A stretch of DNA of 64,000 bases from Sclerodactyla briareus (GCA_026419785.1 JAODTK010005794.1:124001-188000), one strand, 5' to 3'. Shown: positions 1-11,665, numbered from the stretch's first letter. The notes: generated from the letters alone by a model not told the origin. Program-made: numbers and translations.

Positions 1-1440
1 TGACAAATTTCATTTTCACATTTCCCACCCAACCGATAGAGTTCCTATAATCTTGATAAGATAGCTACACCGAATTTCAAGTGATTTAACATGACTTGGC
101 CTATGTGACCCCAAACCATTAGTGTTCATGTACTCCTCAATTACCTCATACCTGACCCCCCAAAAGAAAGGGTTTCATGTACTAATCAACACGGGTCACA
201 CACATACCAAGTATGAGCTTCATCCATTCAGTGGGGTCGAGTAGTGTGTTCACAAGCCTTAATTGGCCAAAATATTGATTTTCCATTTTCGACGAACTTC
301 ACCCCTACCTATCAAAAAACACTAGGGTTCTGTACTCAAATCCATAGAAAACTACACACCAATTTCAACCGATCAGACTACCATTCGGACTTATCGTTTT
401 AACAAGGTTTTCAGACTGCTACCTCTGGGACCTCAGAAGACCTCTGACCTGACCCCCCCATTAGGGTTATTTACTCAGCATGGGGAACACTAACCAAGTT
501 GACTTCACCCATCCAGGTGGGGTGAGTTATCGTGTTCACAAGCAAAATAGGCTAAAATATTGCCGCCTTTTCACAAATTGTTCTACTTTTGACCAACAAT
601 TTACACACCACCTAATACCAGAAACAATAGGTTCTTGTACTCCCCATGAGCAAAGCTACCCACCAATTTGACCCCGATCAGCAGACCAACCCTTCTGGAC
701 TTAATCGTGTTCACAAGGTTTTCAGACCTTGACCTGTTGACTTTCAGATGAACCCTCTGACCTGAATCTTTAAAACAATAGTGTTTCATAATACCCATCA
801 ATGGGAACCCCCCATCTCAAGTATGCGCTTCATCCATGCGTGGGTCGCGTTCGTGTTCACAGCCAAATTGGCCCAAATTATTACAACCGACAAAACAATA
901 TGTTCCTGTACTCCCCTAAGAACGCTACACACCAAATTTGAACCCGATCAGACCACCATTCTGGACTTATCGTGTTCACAGTTCACAGTACTTGACCTCT
1001 GTGACCTCCAGATGACCTCTGACCTGACCCTGAAACGAATCGGGCTTTCATGTACTCATCATGGGGAGCACACATAACCAAGTTAAGCTTCATTCCATGC
1101 AGGTGGGGTCGATTTATCGTGTTCACAGGCGAGCCAAAATTGGCCAATTATGCTTTTTCACAAATTTTCTATTTTTTGACCAAATTTCAAACCCCTTACC
1201 TATACCAAAAACATAGGGTTCCTGTCTCCCCATACTAAAGCTACACACCAAATTTGAACCCGATTAGACTCACCATTTCTGGACTTATCGTGTTCACCAG
1301 GTTTTCAGACTTTGACCTTGGTGACCTCAGATGCCCACTCTGACCCCAAACAATAGGGTTCATGTACTACTCATCATGGGAACACATACACCAAGTAGGA
1401 CTTCATCATTCAGGTGTGGTCGCGTTATTGTGTTAACAAG
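1..1440. repeat. Degenerate tandem array, ~300-bp unit
   Basis: About four and a half copies of one unit run head to tail and continue off the left edge. The phrase 'accaa.ttt..gatcagac' recurs near 360, 670, 940 and 1250, giving spacings of roughly 265-315 bp. Each unit carries 'acaatagggttcatgtactc', then 'atggggaacacacataccaa', 'cttcatccattcaggtgggg', 'ttatcgtgttcacaagccaa' and a block rich in 'gacctctgacctgacccc'. Copies differ mainly by one-base indels. A related split copy lies at 16985-17407 plus 19134-19200, and a shorter-period relative at 63110-63490. The small ORFs here are accidental, since no frame persists between units. No function is inferred beyond satellite-like repeat. Confidence 0.85.
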
Positions 1441-1465
1441 GCCAGGCATCACACACCACCCAACA

Positions 1466-1513
1466 ACACACACACACACACACTCACACACCACACACAC
1501 ACACCACACACAT
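1466..1513. repeat. Interrupted (CA)n microsatellite
   Basis: Almost pure CA/AC dinucleotides with a few interruptions, directly downstream of the 300-bp array. Confidence 0.9.
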
Positions 1514-1520
1514 CATCACA

Positions 1521-2639
1521 GACCTGGCATGACTGGCTAGATTCCTCCCCCCGGAAACGTCTCAAGGGAATCAACGAGTGGAAAAGAGCACTTGAACAAG
1601 CAAACATGGAAAAATGAAGGTTTAGGTGTATAGGTATGGTGGGTGCACTATTGCGAACGATACTGCTGAACTTCCCTTGGGGAAATCGGAACCGTTCTTC
1701 GGGTAACTCTGGCCCCCCTCGTGGGGGGAAATCCTGGCGCCCCTGGTTCCATTTAAAATCCGACAAGGAAATTGAACATAATTGATAGTTAAAATACTCT
1801 TATAACCGGGAGGTGACTCTTTTTTTGTGAACATCTTTGGAACATATCAACGAGTTTCCATCCATGGTTTGTGCCAGGCTTATTGTACTACCTTGACATT
1901 GCAATACCCATCGCCTGTAGCAGTTTAGTTTTTCTCCGGAGGTGGTTCTTGGTCAGGAAAGACACGGACCAAATGTGTGGATGATTGGCTGGGGTTCCAA
2001 GTCTGGGTCTTCGCACTGATTTGTGAAATAGTACAAATTTGAAGCTGTATGACTATTACACAGGGGGGGAAGCTTTCTATCCTTGAATCAGCAACCATCG
2101 AAAGAGGATCTGCCCGCCGTCTCCTCGCCGCTACTCGGTGCGCTGCTTGTAACAGTGCACAAGCCCGTCTTGGCTCTTCTCGAAAAGTCCTCGCACGCTT
2201 TCTTCTCTTCCTCGCTTTGTTGGGTGATGACAGCGGTATGTTGGTCACGCACACTCAGTGGCCTTGTGACTGGACCAGGGGTAGACACAACCCTTGAAGA
2301 AAAGAACAAAACATATTTTACGTGTCAGTAGTTTTTGCACAGGTATCTGGCTACCGAGGGAATCCTTCCACTCCCTTGCATTCCACTTTCGATTTGGAGT
2401 CTCGAGTGAGCACCATCGTTGCAGAGGTCGCTCCGTAATCTGGGAGGAGTGTTCAATGACTGAATGATTTGCTTTGAGAACCAGTGGAGAGTGGATTGTA
2501 TGGAGGCTGCTGCGTTTCCCCCACAATGTGGATTTCCCTCACTGTGTTGGAGAGCCATCGATGAAGCAGTCCACATAATGGAGGCAACCAGACAACATGG
2601 ATTTTTTTTTCTATAATACCCATCGTACGTTCTCTATCG
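1521..2639. other. Unassigned stretch
   Basis: No recognised gene or repeat. Overlapping frames of 60-109 codons occur on both strands between 1925 and 2576, some with basic or serine-rich composition. None shows a domain or a convincing pair of splice sites, and both strands are open over the same bases, which is typical of chance ORFs in a locally GC-richer patch. Confidence 0.5.
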
Positions 2640-3180
2640 TCCTTGCACTGTCACGGAAACATGCACTTCATTGCAATAGCCGAGACACAGGGTCGTATGG
2701 TCGGGAACTGTGACGGGAGAGATTCTCGCAAATTCGAACTTACATGGGAAAGGTTCTTTTCAAATGGATTACGTATGACAACGAATGGAGTAGTTCGGCC
2801 AAAACGCCAACAATGCTAAATCACACTTAGGTACGCTAGGTCACTATATACGGTAGGAGTACCCATAATACGTTTACAGTCGCGGACCCCCCCCGCCCCC
2901 CCTCCGAAAAATATGTCCTCGACATTGAATTTCTCAACGTATAGGAACGTATGAGTTGTACGTTAGTTGTAACGTTTAGAGATGTGTTAAATGGTCCGTC
3001 ACATGAACGATCCCATCACGAAATATACGTCGGCATATTGGCTGACGGTGTACGTTTCATCACATCAACGTATTGATAAACGCATCCCTTTTTTCTAAAA
3101 CGTATTTATGGCGTATAGAGAAGAACCCACGCCGTATTATACTAATTTCTAGCACCGCACAACATATGAGCGTGCTCAAG
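2640..3180. other. ACGT-rich anonymous segment
   Basis: The tetramer ACGT, often as 'aacgta' or 'acgtat', recurs at intervals of about 20-60 bases (for example around 2625, 2770, 2870, 2938-2975, 3027, 3050-3070 and 3100). No open frame spans it. It could be a decayed repeat or a region that kept its CpG-containing ACGT sites. Confidence 0.4.
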
Positions 3181-4008
3181 CCGTTCAGATAGCGTGGATG
3201 TACTCGATGATGGGAGGCCATTCCTCATCATTATCCTTCTGGGCATTCATGAGGATGGGAGTCAGTACCACTTACAAATCGCACTCTTTCAATATCTCAT
3301 GATGTTCTTCAGTTTGATGATGTAATTATTAGATACGTACATATGGGGGTAGGAGAGGTCCAACTGAGAGGGTCTGGGCAGACCATGATCGAGAACAACT
3401 GCCGTTTTTGGCCTCCATGATCACCTCTGACGGGACTCGGTAATGAAGACGCAGGCATCATTCAAGAAATTTATGTTTTGAAATAGATTGTATTCGTCAG
3501 GGGTGACGTCATGCATTTCGCCCCCCCCCCCGCCCTGCCCCCTCCCCCCCTAATATTTGATTGATATTTCGCCGACACTGTAATCTACTTTCAGTACAAC
3601 CGTCTTAACAAATGCCTAATGTCTGGCCTAAATGATCAAGTTGATTGAATCCCCTCTCCATTTTCGAAATTTTTGCGCCTACGCGCGCGGTTATTTTTAG
3701 TACCGTCAGTGTTTCTGACATTGATGTGCTGTGCAGACATATGATTTCTTTAACGAAAATGCCTGAAAATTTCTTCCGGTTGTTCTTAACCTATCAATTA
3801 AAGACGGGATCCTTCATCCCTACGTTTTTGCATAAATGGCTTTACCGCTTGGTGTGTTGTCCCTTCATTGGACGTTGTCGATTTCCTGCTATGGACCCTT
3901 TAGGGTAAATAAATAAACAAACAAGCTAACCTACAAATCGCTATCTTGAGGTGGAGGGTGTTGAGGCGCCGGGGTAGGGCTAATTCTAAACCCACTCTGG
4001 GGGCGTCA
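3181..4008. other. Unassigned stretch
   Basis: Nothing recognisable apart from a C-rich run at about 3520-3550 and an 87-codon frame at 3645-3908 without domain or splice support. This is most likely intergenic or intronic. Confidence 0.5.
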
Positions 4009-4090
4009 CAGCGGGGGACGGGGGGGGGACATGTCCCCCCCACTTTCGAAAGTGGGGGATATCATATCGTTTGTCCCCCCCACTTTCCCG
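4009..4090. repeat. Paired G/C-tract palindromes
   Basis: Two abutting palindromes. A run of G surrounds GACATGTC and ends in a run of C (about 4021-4041). It is followed by CACTTTCGAAAGTG at 4041-4054, itself flanked by C and G tracts, and then a second C-tract plus 'cacttt'. Related tracts occur at 26.5, 46.3, 48.1, 52.7, 56.6 and 60.1 kb, so this is part of a dispersed family rather than a unique site. Confidence 0.7.
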
Positions 4091-4129
4091 GACCGTGATA
4101 ACATAATATGCACATGCCCGCTATTGTTG

Positions 4130-4920
4130 TATCACTCTAAACTGGAATTTCAATTTTGTCTATAACCAAACAATAATCGCGTTGGAAATTGTCTTAAGTC
4201 CACTAATGCCAGGTGCGAACCCTAGGTGAAGATCTGTACCCGACTAGGGCCGAAGTGGAAGATTACCCATGCTTCATGCCGAGTTCTCGAATTTTAAATG
4301 GAATAGCCAAAAGTGCATAATTTTTCGTGTTTCGCGCGCAATGGCGTTTTTCTTCCTGGCGTTGTAGGCTAAATATGCGATGTAATGCTTCAATCATTTT
4401 GTTTCACTCGATAATCTCAGAAGCTTTGGGGGCAGACTGCCCCCCCCCAATTTTTCTGAGATGAAAAATTCGGCGAAAAATCGTGGAAAAAAAAAAGCAA
4501 AGTGAAAAAATGCCCTGAAATTTCTTGCAGTCTTTTCGATTAATGCACGGAAAAAACATGCAATTTTTTTTTCGCCCTTCGCGCGCGCCGGTAGTTTCCA
4601 ATGACCGTTCGGTAGACCCCTGGATCCCACGCAAACAAGCCAGATTAGAAAAGGTAATAAAAAAAAAAACATATGTGATACTCGGTAAAACATTTTAGTA
4701 TTCACAATGACACCTTTTTCTCTCTGTCTTTCCTCCATCACACATGTAGATGTGTGTTATTGAGCCTGGCAGATGCCGTTTCCGTCGATCTGGAGGTATA
4801 AATCAAAATTTCTTGTACTCTCCGCGCCACTATGGTGGCGCTCCGCTTAGATGGTCTTTGCATTCGATGTGTCCCCCCCCCCCACACTTTTCGAAACGCT
4901 CCTCCCCCCTTCTACCAGTG
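4130..4920 (+). repeat. Dispersed copy of part of the 3.9-kb unit
   Basis: This block parallels 51996-52735 and 55850-56570 in order. Shared landmarks are 'gcgttggaaattgtct.aagtccactaat', 'ccgag.tctcgaat.ttaaat', 'ctgagatgaaaaattc', the GCGCGC hairpin region, 'gatccca.cgcaaac.agcca', 'gtagaaaaggtaataaaa', and finally the GCGCCA-TGGCGC palindrome with 'ccgcttagatgg' and a C-tract. Divergence is mostly indels. It shows that the duplicated unit at 50-58 kb is built at least partly from an older interspersed repeat. Confidence 0.75.
4824..4841. repeat. GCGCCAC-TATG-GTGGCGC palindrome
   Basis: A perfect 7-bp inverted repeat around a 4-base loop, followed by 'tccgcttagatgg' and a C-tract. Five further variants occur near 5977, 11632, 44909, 52676 and 56509, each followed by the same 'cgctccgcttaga' text. 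Confidence 0.85.
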
Positions 4921-5109
4921 GCGGATCTGTGATTTTTTTTTCATATTCTTCTTCTTCCTGTTCATGAGTGCGACCACTCGGTGAAATTTATGTGCACGGT
5001 GCACATACTATCAATCACTATGAATTTTGAAGGCACACTGTACGGCATCGAAAATGCGGCCAGGGAACGCCACAAATTGCGTTGTCAAAACACCTGAGTC
5101 AACTTCAAT

Positions 5110-5720
5110 GGAAAACAAAGGCTAAGCTCCAAATATTGCCTGAATTGTCGATGGTATGTCCGAAAGTGTAAACTTTGTTGTTTTTGAAGGGAAGGAGGTC
5201 GAGTTGACGGGGGTAGTCTCCCAACAGGCGGGACCTGTGAATTTTTGGCATATATGGTCTATTTGCAAATTGAAATAGAGTATTCAGCAATCAATTTAGG
5301 GGTGCGAACCTTTTTTGAAAGTTGGTCAAGGAGGCAGGCACACGGTGCGGTGGAAACCCCTCAAAATAGCATCGAAGATTCGGCCACGAACGGCCCACAC
5401 AAATTCGTGCAAATACTTATTCAAAGAAGGTATATATCCAAAGATTGCCTAACTTTTCGAGGGAATGTCCGAAAGTGTAACATTTTCTCGAGCGCTTCGC
5501 GCGCATTTGGGGTCTTAATCGGTTTCTGTGTTATACTCAATTCCGGCCACCTGTCTTGCGCCCCAATTGAAGTGTCCCTACGAATGCGCCTGTGTCCCAA
5601 AAAGATAAACTGGGCCGTAATCTTTGAATGAAAAACTCAGGCCTTCTAATGATAGGTCAGGGAGGGGTCAGTGCAATGTCGTTGGTCAAATTGTATCCTG
5701 CAAATCTCGCGCTTCGCGCG
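5110..5720 (+). repeat. Direct repeats with GCGCGC hairpins
   Basis: The phrase 'tgtccgaaagtgtaa' occurs at about 5157 and 5467, preceded both times by a 'gattgcct' or 'attgcctga' segment, so two units about 310 bp apart can be aligned. The second unit and the following segment end in GC hairpins with a TTC loop (5492-5502 and 5708-5720). ORFs of 128 and 68 codons here are fortuitous readings through the repeat. Confidence 0.55.
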
Positions 5721-5944
5721 AACGTAGTGGTTGTTGCCATTGCCCTTCCATGCTCCTTTGCTGACCGTAACCTCACTTGTATCTATTTTAGAATGTTACA
5801 GCACCCAACGCAAAACCTTGAAAATGATACCTGAGGCGATAAGTTTTTGAGAACCTTCCCTAAAATGAAAATAATTATAATTTTCGATGCTGCTCCTCCC
5901 ATAAGGCCACAGGAGTGCCGTTTCCTGCAATCTCGGGGGTCTGT

Positions 5945-6040
5945 CAAACGAAAAAAAAAAAATTGTACTCTATGTGCCAACCTATGGTGGCGCTCCGCTT
6001 AGATAGTATTAATCCCGTCCATCCCCCCCCCCCCAATCGC
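5945..6040 (+). repeat. Diverged copy of GCGCCA/C-tract module
   Basis: An A-run, 'gtactctatg', an imperfect GCCA...TGGCGC palindrome, 'tccgcttagatag' and a C-tract follow the same order as at 4810-4895. The next 200 bases to 6240 carry a second C-tract but no recognised module. Confidence 0.65.
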
Positions 6041-6240
6041 CAACCCAACTCCCGCCGTTTGCTCTACCAGATCTACCAGATCTACATCTTGGACAAAATA
6101 GTTGGGACACTTAGCCCAATATCCTGCAAAAAACGATGTGGATGTCATCTGAAGCGTCCCAGGATCACAGGACTCCTGATCATATCGCCATTTCCGGAAC
6201 TCCGCCCCCCCCCTTCCCCCATGCATGTTGTTTTTTCCTG

Positions 6241-7540
6241 ATATTCCTATGACATACACCAACATTGAACGGGGGAACGGGGGTGTCCCAAAGTATTTTG
6301 TCCAAGATTGTAGAGTCCCCCTAAGTTACAACATACGTGGTTGCCAATATAGGTTGCATGATCTGGTTGTTTTTCAGTGAGCTCCAAGGTCACTAAGGGC
6401 AACAGAGTTCAAATTATGAAATATTGGAACAGATACTGTGGCAACGGAAAGACTGGATAAAAAGATATGGCTGAGTCTGTCCTTGTTGCTATTTGGATCT
6501 GGCCCATGCACTAGGTCAAAGTAGCGAAGTCATTTCCAACTGTTCAATGCAACATGTGACTGGGAGGCTCATATTTGGGTAGATAGAGCGACTGATCCAA
6601 AGAAGGGTGTAAATGCTTGCATGTAGACATGAAAGTTTACAAGAACATGACGTGTTACATAGTATCGTCATCTACCTATTTACATATCTTAGTATGGTGT
6701 TATCATTGGATTGTCAGGGCTAGTGGTCTCATCTCTTCGGTTCTTCATGCGGATTTATCCTCCTTACTTAACTGAATTAAATGCGTGAGACCCCTCCAGC
6801 TAGCGAGGGACACACCAATTGTCAAGGTGTGTCTAGCCATCTGTAATAATCATCACTGAAGAATAACTAAAAAAAATATTATTATGTTTTTCTGTTTTTT
6901 TAATATGAAGAAAAAATATACAAGAATAATATGTTTCTAAAATAGTGTTTTTCCTCGGTATCAAAATAAATTACATCTACATTTGCTTTCATAGGTACAA
7001 GATTTTTCTTTAACTATAGAACACTTTTTTTTAAAGTTCATTTGCGGATTACAACTTTGAATGTTTTGGAATGGTTTGATTCTATACAACTGGCTATCAA
7101 AGAAAGACGCTTTACTGTATGTACATGGAAAGTCAATAAAACTGTTAACAAGGGGAGTTTACACTTTCAATCAGGGCAATGCCACTGATGAACAAAAACT
7201 TACTATAGAACTGTAAATATTAACAAGAGTGCTAATAGCCACAGTGCTAACATGGTGATTCCTAGTCTTTTGTACGATATCATCTACACCGATGTGCATA
7301 CGCCAAAATCCCTTGATGATATATCTAAAGTGCTTATATAGTGTCGTTCGGAAGGATTCAACGCACTCCAAATCTTACCTCTGATCATTAGTGACTTGTC
7401 ACACCTCTTCGTAATGTATATAGCATGGCCTTCTTTCGTGTTAACTCCTGACACACCATTTCAGTGCGCCACTTCATCATGTCTCCTGGGGGACTCCCAA
7501 ATAGGGGCAGCAACATACGAAGCACGCATACTAATCACAA
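6241..7540. other. Unassigned, AT-rich in its second half
   Basis: No supported exon. Between 6840 and 7150 the strand is A/T-rich with many short T-runs, and an AATAAA lies near 7134. It could be a 3' untranslated region on the plus strand, but no upstream coding exon supports that. Confidence 0.35.
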
Positions 7541-7544
7541 GTTT

Positions 7545-7705
7545 CACCTCATTACGGTCCCCATTTTTGTGGGTAATTTTTTTTTGTGAGACAATTGAGG
7601 AGAAGTGCCTTGTCTAAGCCCACAGACTGTGTGGGATTCGCACTCGCGATCTTAGGATCCACAAGTCTGGAGCTCTGCCGACTGAGCTAATCTGCCTCCA
7701 TAATG
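7545..7705 (-). mobile_element. tRNA-derived SINE
   Basis: Read on the minus strand from about 7700, the sequence starts like a tRNA. 'TAGCTCAGTCGGCAGAGC' is a good box A region (plus 7672-7690) and 'GCGAGTGCGAATCCC' is a box B (plus 7633-7647), with an anticodon-arm-like segment between them. The body continues with 'GGCTTAGACAAGGCACTT' and 'CTCCTCAATTGTCTC', then 'TACCC...ATGGGGACC', which resembles the conserved central region seen in many metazoan tRNA-SINEs. The acceptor stem does not pair well, so this is a SINE head rather than a functional tRNA gene. The 3' end is not defined. Confidence 0.75.
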
Positions 7706-7869
7706 ACCTTTTGTTCCATTCGGTATATGTCAGTGGTGGGATTGTCACAAATACCGCCCTGTCCTAATTACTGTTCGAAGCCGCATTGATATCTCCAAGA
7801 TCAAATTCAAAGTCTTGTGTTCGGACCTTACTATGAATATTCATGATCATTCCATGACACTCTGTAGCG

Positions 7870-8870
7870 AATATAGGCTTGCCTGACCGTTCATACGAAT
7901 GGCCGAAACTGACCCCTACCTGACCTTTGACCTCCTCGAATTCTGAACACCACAGAGTAACATAGTAGTTATAATATTGGACTACCTTTCATGAATCATC
8001 TCATTTATTGCTGCAGAAGTAGAACCAGTGACCATTCAAAAGAGCCGAGATGTTTGTCCTCAAATCCATTGCACCCCCATCCATATGTTACCATAGGCAA
8101 TGATATAATGCTTACGACATAATGACATAGATCTATTCTGTATGTAAGCGTGAAGCTACATGGACCATTCAAGAAAAGTGGCGAAGATTGACAACTAAAT
8201 AGCCATTGGTCCAAAAATTAATGAAAACCCAATATGTACCATAGTCAATGATTAATGCTAGCTTTCATTAGGGTTCCCATCCAGACTGCTGATCGGTGAA
8301 CCAAAACAGCCAAACTTGACCCCTAGTGACCTCATACGACCTCAAATTCCGAATACCGATAGGTAACAGTGGTCGGTAGAAATACTGTCCAACTTTCAGA
8401 TTCATTATAGTTTCTGAAGAAGCGGTTGAATGTTTCAAACCAACAGAGCTAAATTGAACCTTCCTTTTGATGCTCTTTGATTAGAAATTCCTGAACACCA
8501 CACTTGTATGATGATACGACTAATTCCATGATGTCATCCAATCCATTTGGAGCTGGAAGTGCTGACCATACCACAAAATGACGGAATCAGCCCCTAGAAG
8601 ACCTTTGATCTCAACACCTGATATATACCATATGCCTGGGTAATGAAAATACGATCAACTCCAGGATATGATCATCTGCGAGAGTAGAAAGCTGCTGGAG
8701 GGGAGGACCATCCGATCCATACTGAAGGGCGAGCAAGCATTCTGTGTAATTTTCGTCGAAATTGACCGTAAGATGACCCTTGACTTCATTTTGATGAACA
8801 CCCCAGGCGTGACCAGGTGTCACTTGGTCCAGCAAATGTGATAAAGTGTCATCATCACACAATTTAATTC
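7870..8870. repeat. Degenerate GACC-rich tandem array
   Basis: A unit containing 'tgacccctag.tgacctttgacctc..attctgaacacca' and then 'gataacagt.gta' and 'gatcat' recurs near 7911, 8312, 8454, 8587 and 8760. The last four are about 130-175 bp apart. Units are strongly diverged, so the period is approximate. Confidence 0.6.
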
Positions 8871-9685
8871 ATCATCAATTATACAAGGGAGATGTAATTC
8901 AAAGTTACGAGGGTGCTGGCACAATTACATGGCAAGAGTGGTACAGTGGAATTATCTGGCATAAGGGGTACATTTCGAGGTCATTCTGTTGGTAATTCCT
9001 TTCAGTCGCTAATGTTCAAGAGTTGTTTTTCTTTTTATGGGGGGAGTGGAGGTAGGGGGGGCATCTCAGACACATGGCGGTCAAACACGTTGCGCCACAC
9101 CTGTCCTAGCAGAGAAATTCGTGTCGAATCCCATATACTCCGATAAATACCTTGGACGAAAGCCCAATTAGAAACCAGAGTGACTCTACCATTCAACTTC
9201 AAAAACTTCTATGAATGTTAAAAACAATATTATCAACTGATAAATTCTCAGTAGTTAAGTGTCACAGATCCCTAAAGAATGTAAAACTCACTCAGTCAGC
9301 ATAACACAAACCAAAAGAGAAGCGAACTTTTACTTAGAAGGAATATCATCGGATATAAGGACTCCAGTTCATGAAATTGAATCGTCAAAACAATGAATGA
9401 AAAACATGAAAAAAATGAGAAATAAACATAGAGAGTTGCACACAATGAGTTAGAAGTCAATCCATTCAATTAACCAGAGAGGTTTTTCATTATAGATGTT
9501 CATGACACCTCACAAGGCACCATATACAGTTGTGTATGTATACACGAATGTGATAATCTATTCAAGGGTGATACAAAGCCTCATTCATATCATCAGACGG
9601 TCACTTGGTCCATCAACTCAGTTTTAGCAGCATAACAACTGAAACAAAAGAACAAACAGAAACATGGATTACGGAATAATGAAAA
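8871..9685. other. Unassigned stretch
   Basis: No gene or repeat recognised. The segment is A/T-rich from 9180 to 9580 and contains short frames only. Confidence 0.5.
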
Positions 9686-9689
9686 AAAA

Positions 9690-10550
9690 CTCAGCAATGG
9701 TGCAGACCATGACTGTGGTTGCAGGCCGGAGAATGACATAGAGGAACAGCAAAGGGTTTGGCAGATGTTATTGCAGGCCAGCGAAATCAAACCTATAACA
9801 GGGCCAGCAATGGTTGCAGATGGTATCAAGCAGGAATCCAACTATGCAGGTACAAGCAATGGTTGCAGACTTGTTAGCGCAGGCAGCGAATCAAACCTAT
9901 AGAAGACCAGCAATGGTGCAGACGTTATCGCAGGCAGAGACAGAGAATCAAACAAATCGAAAGACCAGCAGTGGTGCAGACTGTATCACCAGGCAGAGAA
10001 TTCAAACTATAGAAGGGCAGCAATGGTGAAGAATGTTATCGCAGGCAGAGAATCAAACTATAGAAGGATCCGCAATGGTTGGGACTGGTATCGCAGCGGA
10101 GAATCAAAACTATAGAAGGTCCAGCAATGGTGCGGACTGTTAGCGCAGGCAGAAGAATCAAAACTATGGAGGGGGTCCAGTAATGGTGCAGACTGTTATC
10201 ACAGGCTAGAATCAAAACCTATTAGAAGGATACCAGCAAATGGTGCAGACTGTATCGCAGGCGAAGAATCAACCCTATATAGGGTCCAGCCGTGGTGCAG
10301 ACTGTTATCACAGGCAGAAATCAAAAACTATGAGGGTCCAGCATGGTGCAGACTATCACAGGCCCAGAGAATCAAACCTATAGGAAGGGCCAGTAATGGT
10401 GGCCAGACCATTATCGCAGGCGGAGAAGCAAAACCTATATAGGGTCCGCAGGGTTGCAGCCTGACTCGCAGCAAGGAGAATGGAACCTACGTGTGACGGT
10501 CCAGCAATGGTACAGACTGTTATCCCAGACAGAATCAAACCTCTAGCGTA
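9690..10550 (+). repeat. 57-bp minisatellite array (~15 units)
   Basis: The unit reads approximately 'ccagcaatggtgcagactgt', 'tatcgcaggcagagaatcaa', 'acctatagaaggg' and repeats about fifteen times with a mean period near 57 bp. Nearly every unit has one to three small indels relative to its neighbours, while substitutions are rarer. The end at 10550 is abrupt ('ctagcgtaggcc'). The period is a multiple of three, but the indels destroy any frame. Confidence 0.9.
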
Positions 10551-10744
10551 GGCCTCCTCAACTGGCAGCGCGTGCGTCACTCGTGGCCCTTGAGGCATGT
10601 TCCAAATGTGCGTGACGAACAGCATGAAAATTTTAAAAGTAAAAGATAAATACAGATAACGTGTGAATCAGTTGAAAATATTATTGACAAATGCTCCATC
10701 AAACATGTGGGAATACACAAAGCTGTGAAAATATGCAATAGTAA

Positions 10745-11221
10745 CAAGACCTGCAGTAATTGTGACACTTTAAACACATGGTGCAATGGCAACGGACTTT
10801 GTTACACATTAAACTTCAAAAGCAAGCAAATATTGTATTTTACTGCATTTTAACCTGAGATTTCTAGTATTAGTGAGCTGCAGTTCGCACATTAAAAGGA
10901 CAGCAATTTCTCAAAATCCTTAAAATGAAGTAATGTGAACCTGAACACTTCAAAAAGTGAAATAGGCAAGGAAGAGTAACAAGACCGCCGTTAATTGTGA
11001 CACTTTAAAACCATGTGTGCATGGCAACTTACTTGTACACATTAAACTTCACGAAAAGCAAGCAAATATTCTATTTTACTGCAATTTAACCTGATTTCTA
11101 GTATTTTCATGAGCTGCAGTTTCGCCACATTGAAAATTACATTTGCCCCCAACCCCCCCCCCCAAACTTTCAAAAATCCTTAAAATGAGTGAAATGTTGA
11201 ACCATGAACACTTCAAAAAGG
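10745..11221 (+). repeat. Tandem duplication, ~235-bp unit
   Basis: Two copies, about 10745-10962 and 10979-11221, share 'aattgtgacactttaaa', 'acacattaaacttca', 'agcaagcaaatatt.tatttt', 'gagctgcagtt' and 'cttaaaatga', ending in 'aacacttcaaaaag'. The second copy has gained a C-tract near 11150. A 57-bp minisatellite lies upstream and two stray units lie downstream. Confidence 0.85.
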
Positions 11222-11590
11222 GACCAAATCCCACATGCTGAATGAATTGCTGCAATATATGTCTACATCATGGACCACGGGCAGGGCCCACTCGGGCCAT
11301 AAATACGTTTTCCAGACTCGGACCGATACGAGTGGGCTGTTTGATCCCAAGAGCATTCGAAAGCGATTCCAATATCTATTATATGGGCCTAATCCATGTT
11401 CAATGTTGTGAAATAAGAACTGGTTGATGCCATGTTGCCAGCTGGGAGTGCATTCCTGATAGTCTGAAATTTGCTAAACAATGATTGGGTTCCTTCAAGA
11501 CGTTTCTTGAAACAAAAGGTATGAATTATAGTCATATTTGGGGAGGTTGCTTGCTGCCTTGAGGCATGGGAAATTGCCTTTCTTTCCTGC
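11222..11590. other. Unassigned stretch
   Basis: No gene or repeat identified. A 61-codon plus-strand frame at 11242-11427 shows no domain or splice support. Confidence 0.5.
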
Positions 11591-11619
11591 CTTGGGGTCC
11601 GCTGGACAGAAAAAAAAAT

Positions 11620-11665
11620 CTACCACGTCCGCCGCCAAACCTTATGGTGGCGCCTCCACTAGACA
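11620..11665 (+). repeat. Diverged GCGCCA/TGGCGC module
   Basis: 'gccgccaaac' followed by 'cttatggtggcgcc' and 'tccactagacagtc' is a variant of the palindrome module at 4824. Here it sits directly beside minisatellite fragments. Confidence 0.5.

Noticed and set aside
1449..1766. 105-codon minus-strand ORF with a Val/Cys-rich tail
   Set aside because: The tail is the antisense of a CA microsatellite.
7630..7702. Functional tRNA gene on the minus strand
   Set aside because: Boxes A and B are present, but the acceptor and anticodon stems do not pair well and a SINE-type body follows.
9690..10550. CRISPR-like array
   Set aside because: Repeat and spacer are not distinguishable; the whole 57-bp unit is repeated, as in a minisatellite, and the DNA is eukaryotic.
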